DNA from: Athripsodes cinereus | Lineage: Eukaryota > Arthropoda > Insecta > Trichoptera > Leptoceridae | DNA length: 64,000 nt | Direction: 5' to 3' | Assembly (NCBI GenBank): GCA_947579605.1 | Contig: OX388314.1 | Location: 26,236,000 to 26,299,999 of the forward strand | In this document: positions 1 through 13,100 of the stretch, in pieces | How positions within the stretch are numbered: the first letter of the stretch is position 1 | How the letters are laid out: the number at the start of each line of letters is the position of its first letter | The notes under the pieces: generated by a model | Databases searched by the model: none | What the model was told of the DNA's origin: nothing | Seen by the model: only the letters and a program-made list of their open reading frames with translations | Made by a program: the position numbers and the translations under genes

Positions 1-459
1 GCCTTGAACGTGCCCAGGAGATGAGACCTCGTATAGAGTGTATTATTTTACTTCTGTCTTTCTTTATTTCAGAGTCCATTGAGGACATACGTACATACAT
101 ACATACGAACGCATTAGAATATTTATGTGTGGATTAAGTCATAAATGCTACACATACCGCCATCTATTAGATACCGTTGTAAGTTTTTTCAGAGAGTGTG
201 GTGATGATCAAACAAATAAATATTCTACTCGCCTAGAGATGGCGCTTAATTAGTAATAAATTCACAACTTTCTTGCGATTTTTCTATTTGTAGGGTTGAG
301 CAGTCATGAAAAATTTCAATTTGTCATTCATTTATTTCCTAATTCAATAAATATGTCTTTTATTTGTTGCTGTTTTTTTTTTTGAAATATAACATTACCC
401 ACATTTAAGAAAATAAGAATCGGACACTCCTGCATTAGAAAATATATTCATTCATTCCA

Positions 460-600
460 CTCAGCATTAAGTAGGGTAGCAAGCGGGCTAACTACATGCA
501 ATAAACACGCAAATCATCCTTTCCATGTCAATATAACCTAAGATATTCAGGGTGGGTGGCCTGCCTCATCGCTGAACTGAAGATGCCATGATGATATAGA
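460..600 (+). repeat. Dispersed repeat R (copy 1)
   Basis: It contains GGTAGCAAGCGGGCTAACTA, TGCAATAAACACGCAAATCA and CAGGGTGGGTGGCCTGCCTC, then TCGCTGAACTGAAGATG. The same order of blocks recurs at about 20960-21060, 22100-22210, 34985-35115 and 36220-36320, with partial copies near 6280, 20700, 23230 and 24950. No A/B boxes and no coding; class unknown. Confidence 0.7.
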
Positions 601-980
601 AAATTTATACTGCTGACTAACATAGACAATGGTGTTCATAAGCTAAAATATTGTTATTCTCAAAACTTCTGATCAGTATACCCTTCATAATGATTGTCTA
701 ACTGCATGACGTAAGTCAAAATTTTTCAAAATAGTTTTTTTAACTTAGCACACATAATATTTTTCGATTTCACAAACAAGAAAAAATGATTTCGACTTTC
801 ATAGCACCTCATATTTTGATACGCAGTATCTCAAAATTAGACAGTCGAAATGAATTTTTTTAAAAAGATGAATCTAGATTTGAAATACACCGCAGACACC
901 GTCACAGTAAGTAATATTGCTTTGTTGTGTAAGTGGATTAGGTTGGCACTGGGCGGCAAGCAATCCAGGATCTCGTATGG

Positions 981-1046
981 CCGGTTTCAATAATCTATCT
1001 GTCCGTTACTATTGATAGAAACGGACAGATAGATTATTGAAACCGG
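981..1046. repeat. Perfect 27-bp-arm foldback left of ZIP11 exon 4
   Basis: Arms 981-1007 (CCGGTTTCAATAATCTATCT...) and 1020-1046 are exact inverses around a 12-base loop. A short tRNA-SINE-like head (ACGACTCTACCATCAGGCCA) follows at 1062-1090. Confidence 0.88.
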
Positions 1047-1130
1047 GCATTAATTGGAAGTCCACGACTCTACCATCAGGCCACCGACCACTTCAAAGTT
1101 ATGTATAATGTATATTATATTTTTTCCTAC

Positions 1131-4100
1131 CTGGCCGCCTGGAATGTGGCTGTTGATGATGATCCCACCGCCCCGAAGGCCACTCCCACAGCCAGCCCTT
1201 CTGGAATGTTGTGCACTGTGATAACCACCACTAGCAACATTATCCTCTTCCACTGAGACTTCCGCAGCTCTAGCTCAGCATCCACATCGCCATTGGGCTC
1301 CTCAAATGTCTGTGTACAAACATTATACTTAATACGCATAAAAATATTCTCTTTTTATTTAATAATATAATACAAACAAACAGCTTTTTACATGTTATAT
1401 AGTATCTTGAAGATTGTATTACATAATGGTATATAGAATATTGAAAGGATATTGTAATATGTTGTTGTCTGGAAATAGTTTAAAGTTATCTTCTGGGATT
1501 GCATTGGCCTTCAGCTGAAATGATTCTTGTAAGAATCGTCTTATTGTCAGTAATAATAATAATAATAATAACTTCAATTTCAATCAAATTTAAATCTTTA
1601 ATAATTAATTTCCAAAAATTAGATTTACCGGTTAATTTATACACAAAAATTCAAAAATCTATTATAATAAACACCTGTAATATTGTTAGAAAGTTTCTGA
1701 ACACAGATATTTCAGGTATAATGCTGGTATTTTGAACCCCCGTCTTGAGCCTAATCCTTTGATAGGTGGATCTGGATAGGTGAATTTTTCTCGGCATTAG
1801 ACTGTTAAGTTTTTATGTGACCATGACTGATCGTATGAAGACTTATCTCGTTGTATAAGGCTGAGAAGTGTGAATGGCAATTCTGCCGTCGCGTTTAAAA
1901 TACAATTCACAAATCAGTGAAGTTTGTTGAATTATTTTACAAAACAACATTAACATTGTATTCGAACATAAAAAACATATTCAAAAACACGAAGTTAAAA
2001 TAAAAAATACTCCTAGAAATAAACTCATACTAAACAGAGACCTGAGAATTCTCACCAGAGTAATACCTACTAATACAACAGGACTCAACAAACATTTATA
2101 TACAATGAACTTAATAGACATGTCGTTACCTTAATGCAAAACTAGCCTAAGTGTTTTTGGATAATTTTTCAAAGTAGCAGATTTAAGCTTTGTTTTTATA
2201 ATAATTTAAAAATTATTTAAAACATCTAAAGCAAATTGTGACAAGCATTATAATTTAGGAATCTAATAACTCTCATTCGTTAAATTATCTCATATCTATC
2301 ATTATCATTTCTTCCCAGGTAGCACAGATAGCTATATAACTACTCAGTTTTAGACCTATTTGAAACTCTTTGCGTATTAAGACTCTTTTAAAGGTACACT
2401 GGTGATCATACAGCTGCATAATAGCTGTCAGTGATACTTAAACAGGTTAGGCTGTTTAAGAGCTGCATTAAGGCTGATTAAGACCGACAAAAATGACTCT
2501 ATTCAGCTTTCAACATTTTCTAATGCCTTAATCGTAATAAGGGCTGTTTGGTGAATAAAATTATGCCAAATGCTGTATAAGAAGGTATTTGTAAACTCTT
2601 ATTACACTGACTTATTAAGGGGGCAGGTGTGAACTATTATGAAGTGAATAGCTGTATAATAAATGATATGTGACCCGTATTACAGTTTAAAGCTGCATGC
2701 AGTTTACATGTGTAATTTTATTCAGTTTTTTGTTGATTAACAGTACACGAGTGAGAGAGAGTGAACTATTAGACAGCCTTTTGCAGAATATAAGAGTTTT
2801 AACTATTCACGCCACTGTTTAACATGAACCCACCATTTTATTGTATAACCTATAAATATTCTGATTTATATCTCAACTTTTATAATGTTTTGTGTATGAA
2901 TTAAGAATTAATTGCATCGGTTTTTACTTCCTAATATCATAATAATAATTTTTGATCTTATAATTCTTTTCAAAGCACTAAAAATTATTTTGTCAAATTT
3001 TCATCACAGCTTATTTATTATATCACAAAACTAATTAAAAACAGAATATTTTCGTGGCGCAATAAAATTTTCTTAGATAATATATATGTATAATATCAGT
3101 AAAATTACGTTCCCATTAATTTTTCTTTTATTAATATGTAAAACAACGTACTTATACCAGGTAATATAAAAATATTATCCACCATTTATATTTTATACTT
3201 AATCAAATTCACTCCACGAAGTATAAAGTGTTTGCAATAAATTGGCAGCTAGAGGTTGCTTAAATAATATGTTCACTTGATTTTACTCATATCACAAACA
3301 GCTTTTCCAGGATTAAAATATGAATTAGAGCGTACATGTGACATATTAAAAGAGTAAATTGTGATCTCTTAGTCAGTCGATATTCAGCGCATAGTACTGC
3401 CGTTACCCTTTACAACACTGTTATATTGCTGCTACACAGCTCTTAAGCAACTTTGCGAACTTAAGGCTGAATAATTTGTGCCCATTTAAGAGCTATAAGA
3501 GCTGTATACGGCCCTATACAGCGCTTATGCAGCTTTTTTGTTCAGCTTTGAGCGTAATGGGAATCCGTTATTCGGCTGATAAGCAGCTTCTTTGTGCTAC
3601 CTGGGTTGTTTCTTAATACTTAACTCAGTTTGACCAAAATTTCAACTTAGGCTAGTTCTGCATTAAGGTAGTGATGTATTTATGCAGATTCTGCATGACT
3701 GAACATAAAACTCTGTTACACTTAATCACAGAATGTGAGGCAATAATGTAAAATGCAAAGAGCCAAAATCATTTTTTTAAAAAAAAGATATATCTGGACT
3801 TTTTATTATAAACCCAAATACAACCTTATACACCTTTCACAGTAAGCTTCTAAAAGCTTGTGTCGTGAAAGGGGAGTTTGCTGGCACCTGGTATCGAACC
3901 ACGGACCCCTTGTTCACGAGGCCAAGACTCTACCTCCAGGCTACCGACGAACTAGAAATTGGCTCACACTTCTCTGATGGAGAGCAAACCAGAGAAACTA
4001 GCCCACCCTGAAAATTCTGAATTTTTTTCAGGTTCTAGGACTGCAAGAAGACATGACTATCAAAAAGGTAAAATCTCACAATTGACTATGCTTGGAAGTC

Positions 4101-7100
4101 GGCGTGGGTAAGGTCTTTGATGGTAAGATAAGATCCTCATCGACACAAATATAAATAGAGAAAAATATTAACCTGAACCACTTCATTGGATCTAGTTGTG
4201 ACTGTTCTTCTCCTACTGAAGGTATGGTCTCCTAGGTGATGGTTACTGATACAGTCACCAAAGCTGTTGAGATTCTCTGTTTCACACACAGTGACAACAC
4301 TCAGAGGTTGATGTGAGTTGCTGTTTGAAGACATTCTTCTGTTATTGGCTCTTTTCTGCATCTCCATAATGTCATCGTCAGATTTGTTTTTACTACTTGA
4401 ATTTGTTTTCGTCATAGCTGAAATAATAATGATAACACTAATATAATTTACATATTTGAAATAAAACAAATTTAAATATATATTTGGCTGAGAGGAATGG
4501 TGCTCGGAGACGTGGACGTCCGAGGATTAAATGGCAAGATCATTTAAAACAAATCCTACAGGACGGTCACGTGTTGAGCACACTGAATAGGAGAGCATGC
4601 ATGAGGAATTGTATGACAGTGATGGAAGCAAAAGATGTATGCAAGGATAGAAGGAAGTGGCGCTCGATCCTTTCTGCCTTCCCCGCGAGGGAAGCGGCGT
4701 GATGGTATCTATGTATGTACAAATATAAAAGCAAATTTTTCTTTTAATGCAGATTTCTTATAGTGAAAAAAAAGTCTTTCAATTTGTTAAGTCATCACCA
4801 ATAGTTTCGTTTGTCGTCTTTATTTATACAAAAAAATCATAGAAGAAAACCTGTTATATTAGTGCAATTATGAAATTCTATTACTTATGTGTCTACACAA
4901 TGAATACTTTACTTGGTTTGGGAACTATGTGCAGATGAAAATGCTATATTTTGACAATACAATAGAAGCAACAGATATGTGTTTCAGGTTTTGATAAACA
5001 ATCATAGTGCTTCAAAACTTTGTCTTGCTGAATCTTAGAATTGATTAAACTTCAAGTAGTAGTAGTAAGCCCGGGCGTCCTTCTTTCACAATACACCGTT
5101 CCTATGACAACAACATCAGAACGCAGGGAATGTCGTGGAAAGAGGTGACGCAACTGGCGCAGATGCTCTGAATGGAGGAGGCCGGTTTCTGCCCTGTGCT
5201 CCTGAGAGGAGCGTTGAGGGCAATGAGTGAGTGAGTGAGTGAGTTGGCTTATGGAACTCAAGTATGGATATGTAGCTAACTTCAAAAAAAAAATACCACC
5301 ATACCATAACCTCACGCCGTGTCCCAGGTGGGGTAGGCAGAGAGAACGGAACGCCATGTTGATCTATCCTTACATACTTCTTTCACTTCCTCTACATTCA
5401 TCCAGTTTCTCATACATGCATGACGATTCCTCTTACTCAACACGCAACCGTCCTTGAGAATTTGATCCACGTGGTTAAGAACAATGAATTGCAATATAAT
5501 TTTCATTTATACCTAGCACTGTTTAATATGAATGAAACAAGCATGTCCTATACGTGATAAGGTTATCAGCTCAATACAAAGTAATTCCCTCAGTAGTATG
5601 ACTACAATCTCTATATAAACAATTAACCCAATTCCTGTATGTTTGTTTATACATCTGCATCATATATGTACATTTATACATCATACACTACCAGATAAGT
5701 AATTTAGTGAAAATAATACCCTCTAAACAAAACCTGATCTACTGAGAGTGTTTTGGATTAGCAAAATGATACGTTAGGTGAAAATCAGTTATCAGGAACA
5801 CATTTAGAATGAAAAATTGGTTAGTATGAAAAAGTGATCAGCAGGGCTACTCTTGACAAATCTAAACACGATCTTAATCTAGTCTTGATCTTGATCATAC
5901 AACGCACGAAGGAACTATTGTTAAAAACACCGCGCTACCGCTACCGTGCCATCAGTGTGCGCGTATTTTTGGCCAATAGTCACTTCGTGCGTCGTATGAT
6001 CAAGATCAAGATTAGATTAAGATCGTGTTTAGATTTGTCAAGAGTAACCCTACTGGTGACAACAAAATATATAATGTAATTTGAAACAAGTGTTTCTTTC
6101 TACTATTGATAATTAATTCGCAGAGAGACGTCTTTCGACTCTGTGGGAATTAATTATCAATAGTAGAAAGAAACACTTGTTTCAAATTACATTATTATGG
6201 AATTCTACTAAGTGTGCACCGACACAATTAATAAAACAAAATATATCTTACAATACTACTACTATACTATCACAAGATATCCCACAAATGGGGTAGCTAG
6301 TGGAGTAACCTCATCTAATAAAGTAATGAACATGCAGCTTATAATCCGAAAAAAAAATATTTTGACCCTAGTGATTTTGTCATGAACTATAATCTACTGT
6401 ATTTTATTCATTGACATAGATATTGCACTTTCTCAGAAAAAGAAATTTAGTACGGAAAGATAAATTATTTTCATATACCTCCATATGAGCGTGTGATTGT
6501 GGTGCAGCACAGACCATGCCACACTTGTTGGAGTGTCCATTGTGCCCTGTCGTATGCACTATGGAGGAAATTTTTGACATATACCCATTTTGCACAGTAC
6601 TGGAGATCATTTTTACTGGTTTTTCTTTTTTTTTTTATCGGCGACACGATAAATAAATAATAATAAATTATTTCCATTTCATTGTACTTGATTAGCAAAA
6701 TTATTACATTATAACTATAAAGTGTTGACATTTGAAACAAAGAAAGTATGAAGATTTCTTGTGTTACTTAAAATATGATTTTTGATAGTTGAATTATTTC
6801 CATCTGAGCGAAAGCGGGTCTAAAGCTAGTTTATATAATATTAAATCTAACAATATCACATATTATTATACAGGCATATGTAATTAAGTTAATAATACCT
6901 GTAGTACGGGCATAAGCTGGTTAACCTCTACATGTTATCGAAACCATTTATACCTACAACTCGCATGATACCACCGTTTTAAAACATCAACCAAATATAT
7001 CAATTCATTGATGATGTTTACTTGCATTTTTTTAATATTACATCTGAGTTTTAATATTCGTATTTTGAAAACAAAAATTTGCAATTATGTGTATGAGTTA

Positions 7101-10100
7101 CTTCACATCAATGTATTAATTGTATGTTTATGTATATATCTTGTAAATGGCAATCTGGGTCGTATATTAAAAATATTTAATTGAAAAAAACATTAATTTT
7201 CAACTTTAAATATATCAATTTCAACATTAAATAAAAATAAGTTATTAAATGAAGTACCCAGAAAAGAACACATAGCCTACTTTATATATATAAGTTTTTG
7301 AGTGTCTAGTAAAAGAAAAGTGTTGTCTGTAGTAATATTCCTATGTTGAACCAATTGTCGACAATACCGGAGCAGATATGATGTGTCAAAATTGTTTTTA
7401 TTATACAACTCCATTATTAATAATTTTTGAGAGTTAGTTCCTTACAAACATTTATTCTAGGGGTAATTATCTATAACATGCAATAAAAAAAATTCAAAAA
7501 GTCAAAGTTGAATTAATTCACTCTGCCATACACTTTTGTTTTTTCCTTATTCACGCAGGGACAGGTTAACGGCGCCGAAGAAATAATAAAATATCAAGAC
7601 ATTTAACAACTTTAATTCAGCCATTAGGTATGCCACAGAATGAGAGGACAACCTGTATGATTATTACATGCATTTAGTTTAGTTGTTACCCCACTTGTGG
7701 AAGAATAATGATATAAATAGGTAGACACAAAAGTAAAATAATACATCTTTCCATACAGTGTTAGCTTCGGGAACAACTGCCTTTGATAATTATATTGAAA
7801 ATCAGCTAAAATATTTTAAATATATCGCAAAAACTATCTTAAAGTAAAGAAAAGATGTTGAGTTTGCAGTTACATACTTGTATCTACTTTAAGCCATATT
7901 TCATATTACATATTATACGACATCATAAAGACTTAAACTTGTACAATGTCAATGAAAAGATATGCATCAATTAAAGTCACAGAACTCATTGGAGTCAGTC
8001 ATAAAAGAATTACGACCCATAAATGGTAGCTTATCTTGAATCATAAACAAATAAAATATTATCAAATGAATATGTAATATGAAGAGAAAACTAAGTAACC
8101 CAATAAGGGTCACATGGTTTTTCCTACGGAGTTGTTATTTAATTGAGGGGCATACAACTTAACACGTGTTTGTATGCAATGACAGCTGATAGTAAGAGTA
8201 ATTTGGCAGTGGTTAGCAAATATTTTTAGCACTAATTTATAATCCATGATCCTTAATCAAAGCATTTATATAAAATAATGTATCGAAGTAAATAGTGTTG
8301 CAAGTGAAAATAGCTTAAGGTATATTAACACAACACAATTGAATATTATCCATTTTATCAAATAAATTAAAATTTAGTGTTACAAAGTTAAAAATGGATT
8401 AAGATTACAGGGGAGTAAATAAATAAATATAAAATTTCTACACAAATTTGTACCTGGTATCACAAAAATTATCTATGTTAATAAAAAAGATGAAAAATAA
8501 GATATTTTTATAATATAAAGAGCTGACCCGGCAAACGTTGTTTTGCCATATACATTTGCCATATCGTCCCTCTTCTGACTAACTGTCGTATCTGACATTT
8601 TTGGCAAATTCGAGTTATGATCATCAATGTGTATTTATATGTGCCCTGCATGTTCTCACTGAAGATCACAACTGTAACTGTTACCGTTATCCTGGAACAG
8701 CTTTCTGTGATTTTGTCATATTTACGAATTAGGTACTCCAAATAAAATGTGTTGTCGTATCTACAAATTCCTCAAAATTTCATCACAAAAATGATACTGA
8801 TTAAAAAAAAATACAAATGAAATAATGTAATATATTAACACTATATCATATAACTAGGAGAGACGAAAATATGCACGGCAAAACACTAAAAACGCTCTCC
8901 TGAACAATTTACATTTTAGCAGATACGACTGTTAGTCAGAAGAGGGACGATATATGTTCTAATATCGCTATTAAAAAATAGGGGTTGATGGTAGAAGGGT
9001 GAAAATTTAGGGCTGTATGTATTTTTTAACGCCTCACCATAAAGAAATAAAAAAAATTGTCCAAAAAATAAATTAAAAAAATGTCTCGCAACTGATACAT
9101 AGTTAATCCTTCGAAAATAAGGGAAAACTGAGAATTTTAATCTTAAAGTAATAGGTTTGTTCATAAATAAGATAAATATAATTTTTATCTGATAATCTGT
9201 TCAATGAATGCGAGTTCATACAGAGGGTATTTTTTTTAATATAACTTATCTAGCAATGAAGACTATATTGTTCACATGTTCTAAAAATAAAATATTTGCA
9301 AGTCATCACCATACATCATCACAAGTCATCACAAAGGATTTGAAATATTTACCATTTTATATAAGAACACAAATAATTTTCCATAAATAATACAAGAATA
9401 AAAATAACAATAACAAACAGCGTATAAACATTTACATATTGTGAAAAATAAATGAAGCAGTTATCCCAATTCTAACATACGCAATAATAAATAATAACAA
9501 TGCAGCAAATTGCACAAATGTACAATGACCTACTAGTGTGTACATTGCAGTGGCTTGATTTCCATACATACAAAAAAAAACACCACTTGCCTACAATAAC
9601 ATGCTTTTTATATATGAAAAATACCAACATATGATTTTACAGTTGTACGGATGACACTGGATAAGATGGAATCAGGGGCCGTAGACAAACCGTACTTAGC
9701 GATCGACTACAAATGAATTTTCGACAATAACCGCAACAATAACACAAAATTACATGGTACATGTAGGTAGATTGTCGTAAATTTGTTTGTAGTCTATCGA
9801 CAAGTGCGTGTTTGTCTAGGGGGTCTTGTTTTAAAATTCTATCTGTCTATCTATTCCCTCACGCCGTATCCCAAGTGGGGTGGGCAGAGAGAACGGAACA
9901 CCATATAGATCTGTCTTTACATACTTCTTTCGCTTATTCCACATTCATACAATTTCTCAATACACGGCCGTCCTTGAGAATTTTATTTACATGGTCAAGC
10001 TATGTAGTTCTTGGACGCCTGCGCTTTCTCACATCCCTCCTTTCAGACAAATATATCCTCTTTGTAATTCTTTCCTCTTCCATTTGTTCCAAACCATCTC

Positions 10101-13100
10101 TATTTAGTTACATGCATTCTATCCACAACACTCCTCTTACATCCACTCATTCTTCTAATATTCTCATTCCTCACTCTAACATGCAATGTTTTACCAACCA
10201 TTTTCCTCAGCGATCTCATCTCCACAGCATTTATTCCGCTTTCGTCCCTCTTCAACCATGTTCAAGTTTCGCTTGCATACATGAATGTCGGTACCAGGAT
10301 GGTGTTGTGCACTAGCAATTTTGCCATGTTCGACGCATTGCCATTGCAGACAATGGGTCGAAGTGCACCGTTCATCCTAGCACCGGCCACTTTCCTTCTT
10401 TCGATATCCTTGTCGCATCTTCCATCCCTCGCAAACAAACTTCCTAAATATACAATAATTTTTAAAATATCTATCCAAAAATGGAAAAATTGGTAATTTT
10501 TTATATTCCTACACTGAACATGTCACTGTATTTTCAATTCATTGGGAAAGCAAGACCAAAATAAAAAGTCTATTTCCGCCACTGACGTGTTGCTTTGCAC
10601 CTTTGTTATTTGTAATATAAACAACCAAGTATGATTAGTTACAAAAGTGATAAGTTATAGGAAAATATAATACGGTAGATAAAACTTTTTATTTCCCTTA
10701 CAACTTTATCATAATATGAAGACTTTTTGGACATATGAACTAAATTAAAATGAACTTTCATAGTGTTTCCTCTTTAAAAATCAAAAAGTTACTTATAATT
10801 TATAATGCAATAACATACCTAACATCATATTTGTAGAATTGATTCCAAGATACTCCAAAAAGACATCGGTAAAATATACAAAGATAGCACCCAGAAGGAA
10901 TCCAGTAGCTACAGGAATGAAGGCATATTCTCCTTTCTCTCCATAGAGACCTGACTCCACAGATAGGTCTATGGCAGGGGACAGGAGGGACCAGTATGAG
11001 GCTGCAGTCATCACACCAGCGGCAAAACCCAAAGAAGCGTCCAGAACTTTTCTCTGAAATAATTACACATAAGCATGAATGCAAAGGAAACTGGGTATAT
11101 TTGAGGCACTAAGAGAAGTAATGACATAACACAAATTGGTTTTTATTTGATAATTTCATTCAGGAGATACCACAGTCTACATTCCATTTCCCTATTTTTT
11201 AGAATATAGTTGTATGTACTCAGGATAAGAATTAGCGTAATAATATGTGGTCAATATGATTTTAGTGTAGTTATATGATGCTGGAGCACAATACCATTCT
11301 GGTACCAACACTTATGTACGCAAGCAAAACATGGACATGGTTAAAAAGGCATAAAAGCGGAATAAATGCTGTGGAGATGTAATCAATTTGGAATTCCAGA
11401 TGTAGATAGATAATATGATTTTTGTTGTATTTGGTTTCATTCTTAAATACGAGGGCTGTCCGATAAGTACTTAGCCTCTCCGCACGGTGGCATCACTATC
11501 ACAAGAAAAAATATACCATCTTGTAGTGCATTCTTGTAGACAGCTACTATTAAAATTTCAGCCGAATTGGACTCATGGTTTTGTTTTGACCGCGTGTGGA
11601 AGCGGGCGGGTCCACGGATTTTCGAAAAATGGAAAAAGAGCAATACGGTCGGTGATTTGATTCTTGTTTTTGGAAGGGAAATCGTGCAGCGAAATCAAAG
11701 ACCGCTTGGATGCTGTGTACGGTGACTCTTGTTCTTTGATAACGATCGTCAAAAATTGGTTTAAGAGTTTCGACATGGTCGTACGTCGGTTTTTGACGAG
11801 TCACGCCCAGATGCCCTGAAAATGGTTACCTCGGAGGATAACGTGTCAAAAATCCACGATATCGTAATGGCAGACCACCGATTTAAGGTGCGTAAGATAG
11901 TTAAGATAATAGGCATTTCAAAAGACCAAATGGATTTTACCATTCATGAAATTTTGGACATGAGAAAACTGTTGGCACAATGGGTGCCGCGTTTTGTCAC
12001 TCCGGACAACAAGCGCAACCGTGAGACTATTTCAGAGCAGTTTTTGATGCTATTTAAGAGCAATCCGAAGGAGTTTCGTCATCGTTTCGAAGCCATTGAC
12101 AAAACATAGATCCATTGATACACGCCAAAGATCAAGGAACAGTCGAAACAGTGGATTTTTCCCGGCGAACGTGCTCCAAAGAAGGCGAAGACTGTCCTAT
12201 TGGCCGGAAAGGTGATAGTCACCGTTTTCTGGGATTTGCAAGGTGTGATCTACATCGACTGCCTGGAGAAAGGTAAAACGATCCCAAGGCTCTACTATGC
12301 CAAATTATTGGACGATTCGATGCCGAATTGTAGAAAAAATGGCCCCATTCGACGAAGAAAAAGTGATCTTCCACCGTGACAATGCACCGGCTCACACCTC
12401 CGTTGTCGCCAAATTGGTTGAATAGGGCTACGGACTGCTACTCTATCCACCGTATTCTCTAGATTTGGCTCCGTGCGACTTCTTTTTGTTTCCAAACTTG
12501 AAAAAGTCACTCGCTGGGTGGAAATTTGAGTCGAATGAGGAGGTCATTGCCGCCACGGAAGCCTACTTTGTAGACCTCGAGAAAAAGTATTTTTTAGACG
12601 GGTCAAAGAAGTTGGAGAATCGCTGGTTCAAGTGTATCGAGCTAAAAGAAGACTATGTTGAAAAATAAATCACCACTTTTCCAAAATTTTCATTTTTTCT
12701 TATGTAGGCTAAGTACTTATCGGACCACCCTTGTAAATTTGTTAAAATAAACGTACAAACTTTCATGAATTCAATACTGTACTAAAAATATAAAAAGCTA
12801 TATTACATATACTTTGTTTCGCCTGCCTCATGTATTGTCTTTGTTTTATGAACAACTGTATTTACAGGGTGGGAGACTATTCTATTCCAGCATTTCCACA
12901 TTTACATTTAAGTCTCATGTTATGTATCATAAAATGAGAAAGTATATTTTTATTACAATACCTACTAACAGTTCTAAATAAATACAAATGAATTATTCTG
13001 TGTCATGGCGTCAGTAAGGGTTGTAGAGTCCCAAAAAAAATTTCAATGCGTGTTCGCAATCACGGAATATAATAATGTAACAAATCCACTTAAAACTAAA

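Larger units (their letters stand above)
2005..3745 (+). pseudogene. LINE C-terminal fragment split by nested transposons
   Basis: The left piece (about 2010-2123) reads [26 protein letters not shown]; the right piece (3674-3740) reads [20 protein letters not shown]. Together they match the 'TGH...HL...CRFC...H...EC' tail of LINE RNase H regions, like the one at 55.4-55.8 kb. Removing the intervening 1.55 kb plus one 4-bp duplicate (ATGT) lets the frame run straight through. Confidence 0.72.
4418..10818 (-). other. ZIP11 intron 2, content not otherwise listed
   Basis: Between the listed repeats, 6620-8500 and 9040-9670 are AT-rich with no gene or clear repeat. One exception is a stretch at 7115-7170 (TGTATGTTTATGTATATATC and TTGTAAATGGC) that is similar to 33848-33900, probably a shared retroelement tail. 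Confidence 0.5.

Noticed and set aside
1..980. The next ZIP11 exon (second metal-site helix)
   Set aside because: No minus-strand frame resembling the expected NFPEG-type segment is visible, so it must lie left of the window.
5226..5243. GAGT array as a functional repeat
   Set aside because: A short simple-sequence run at the edge of LINE debris.
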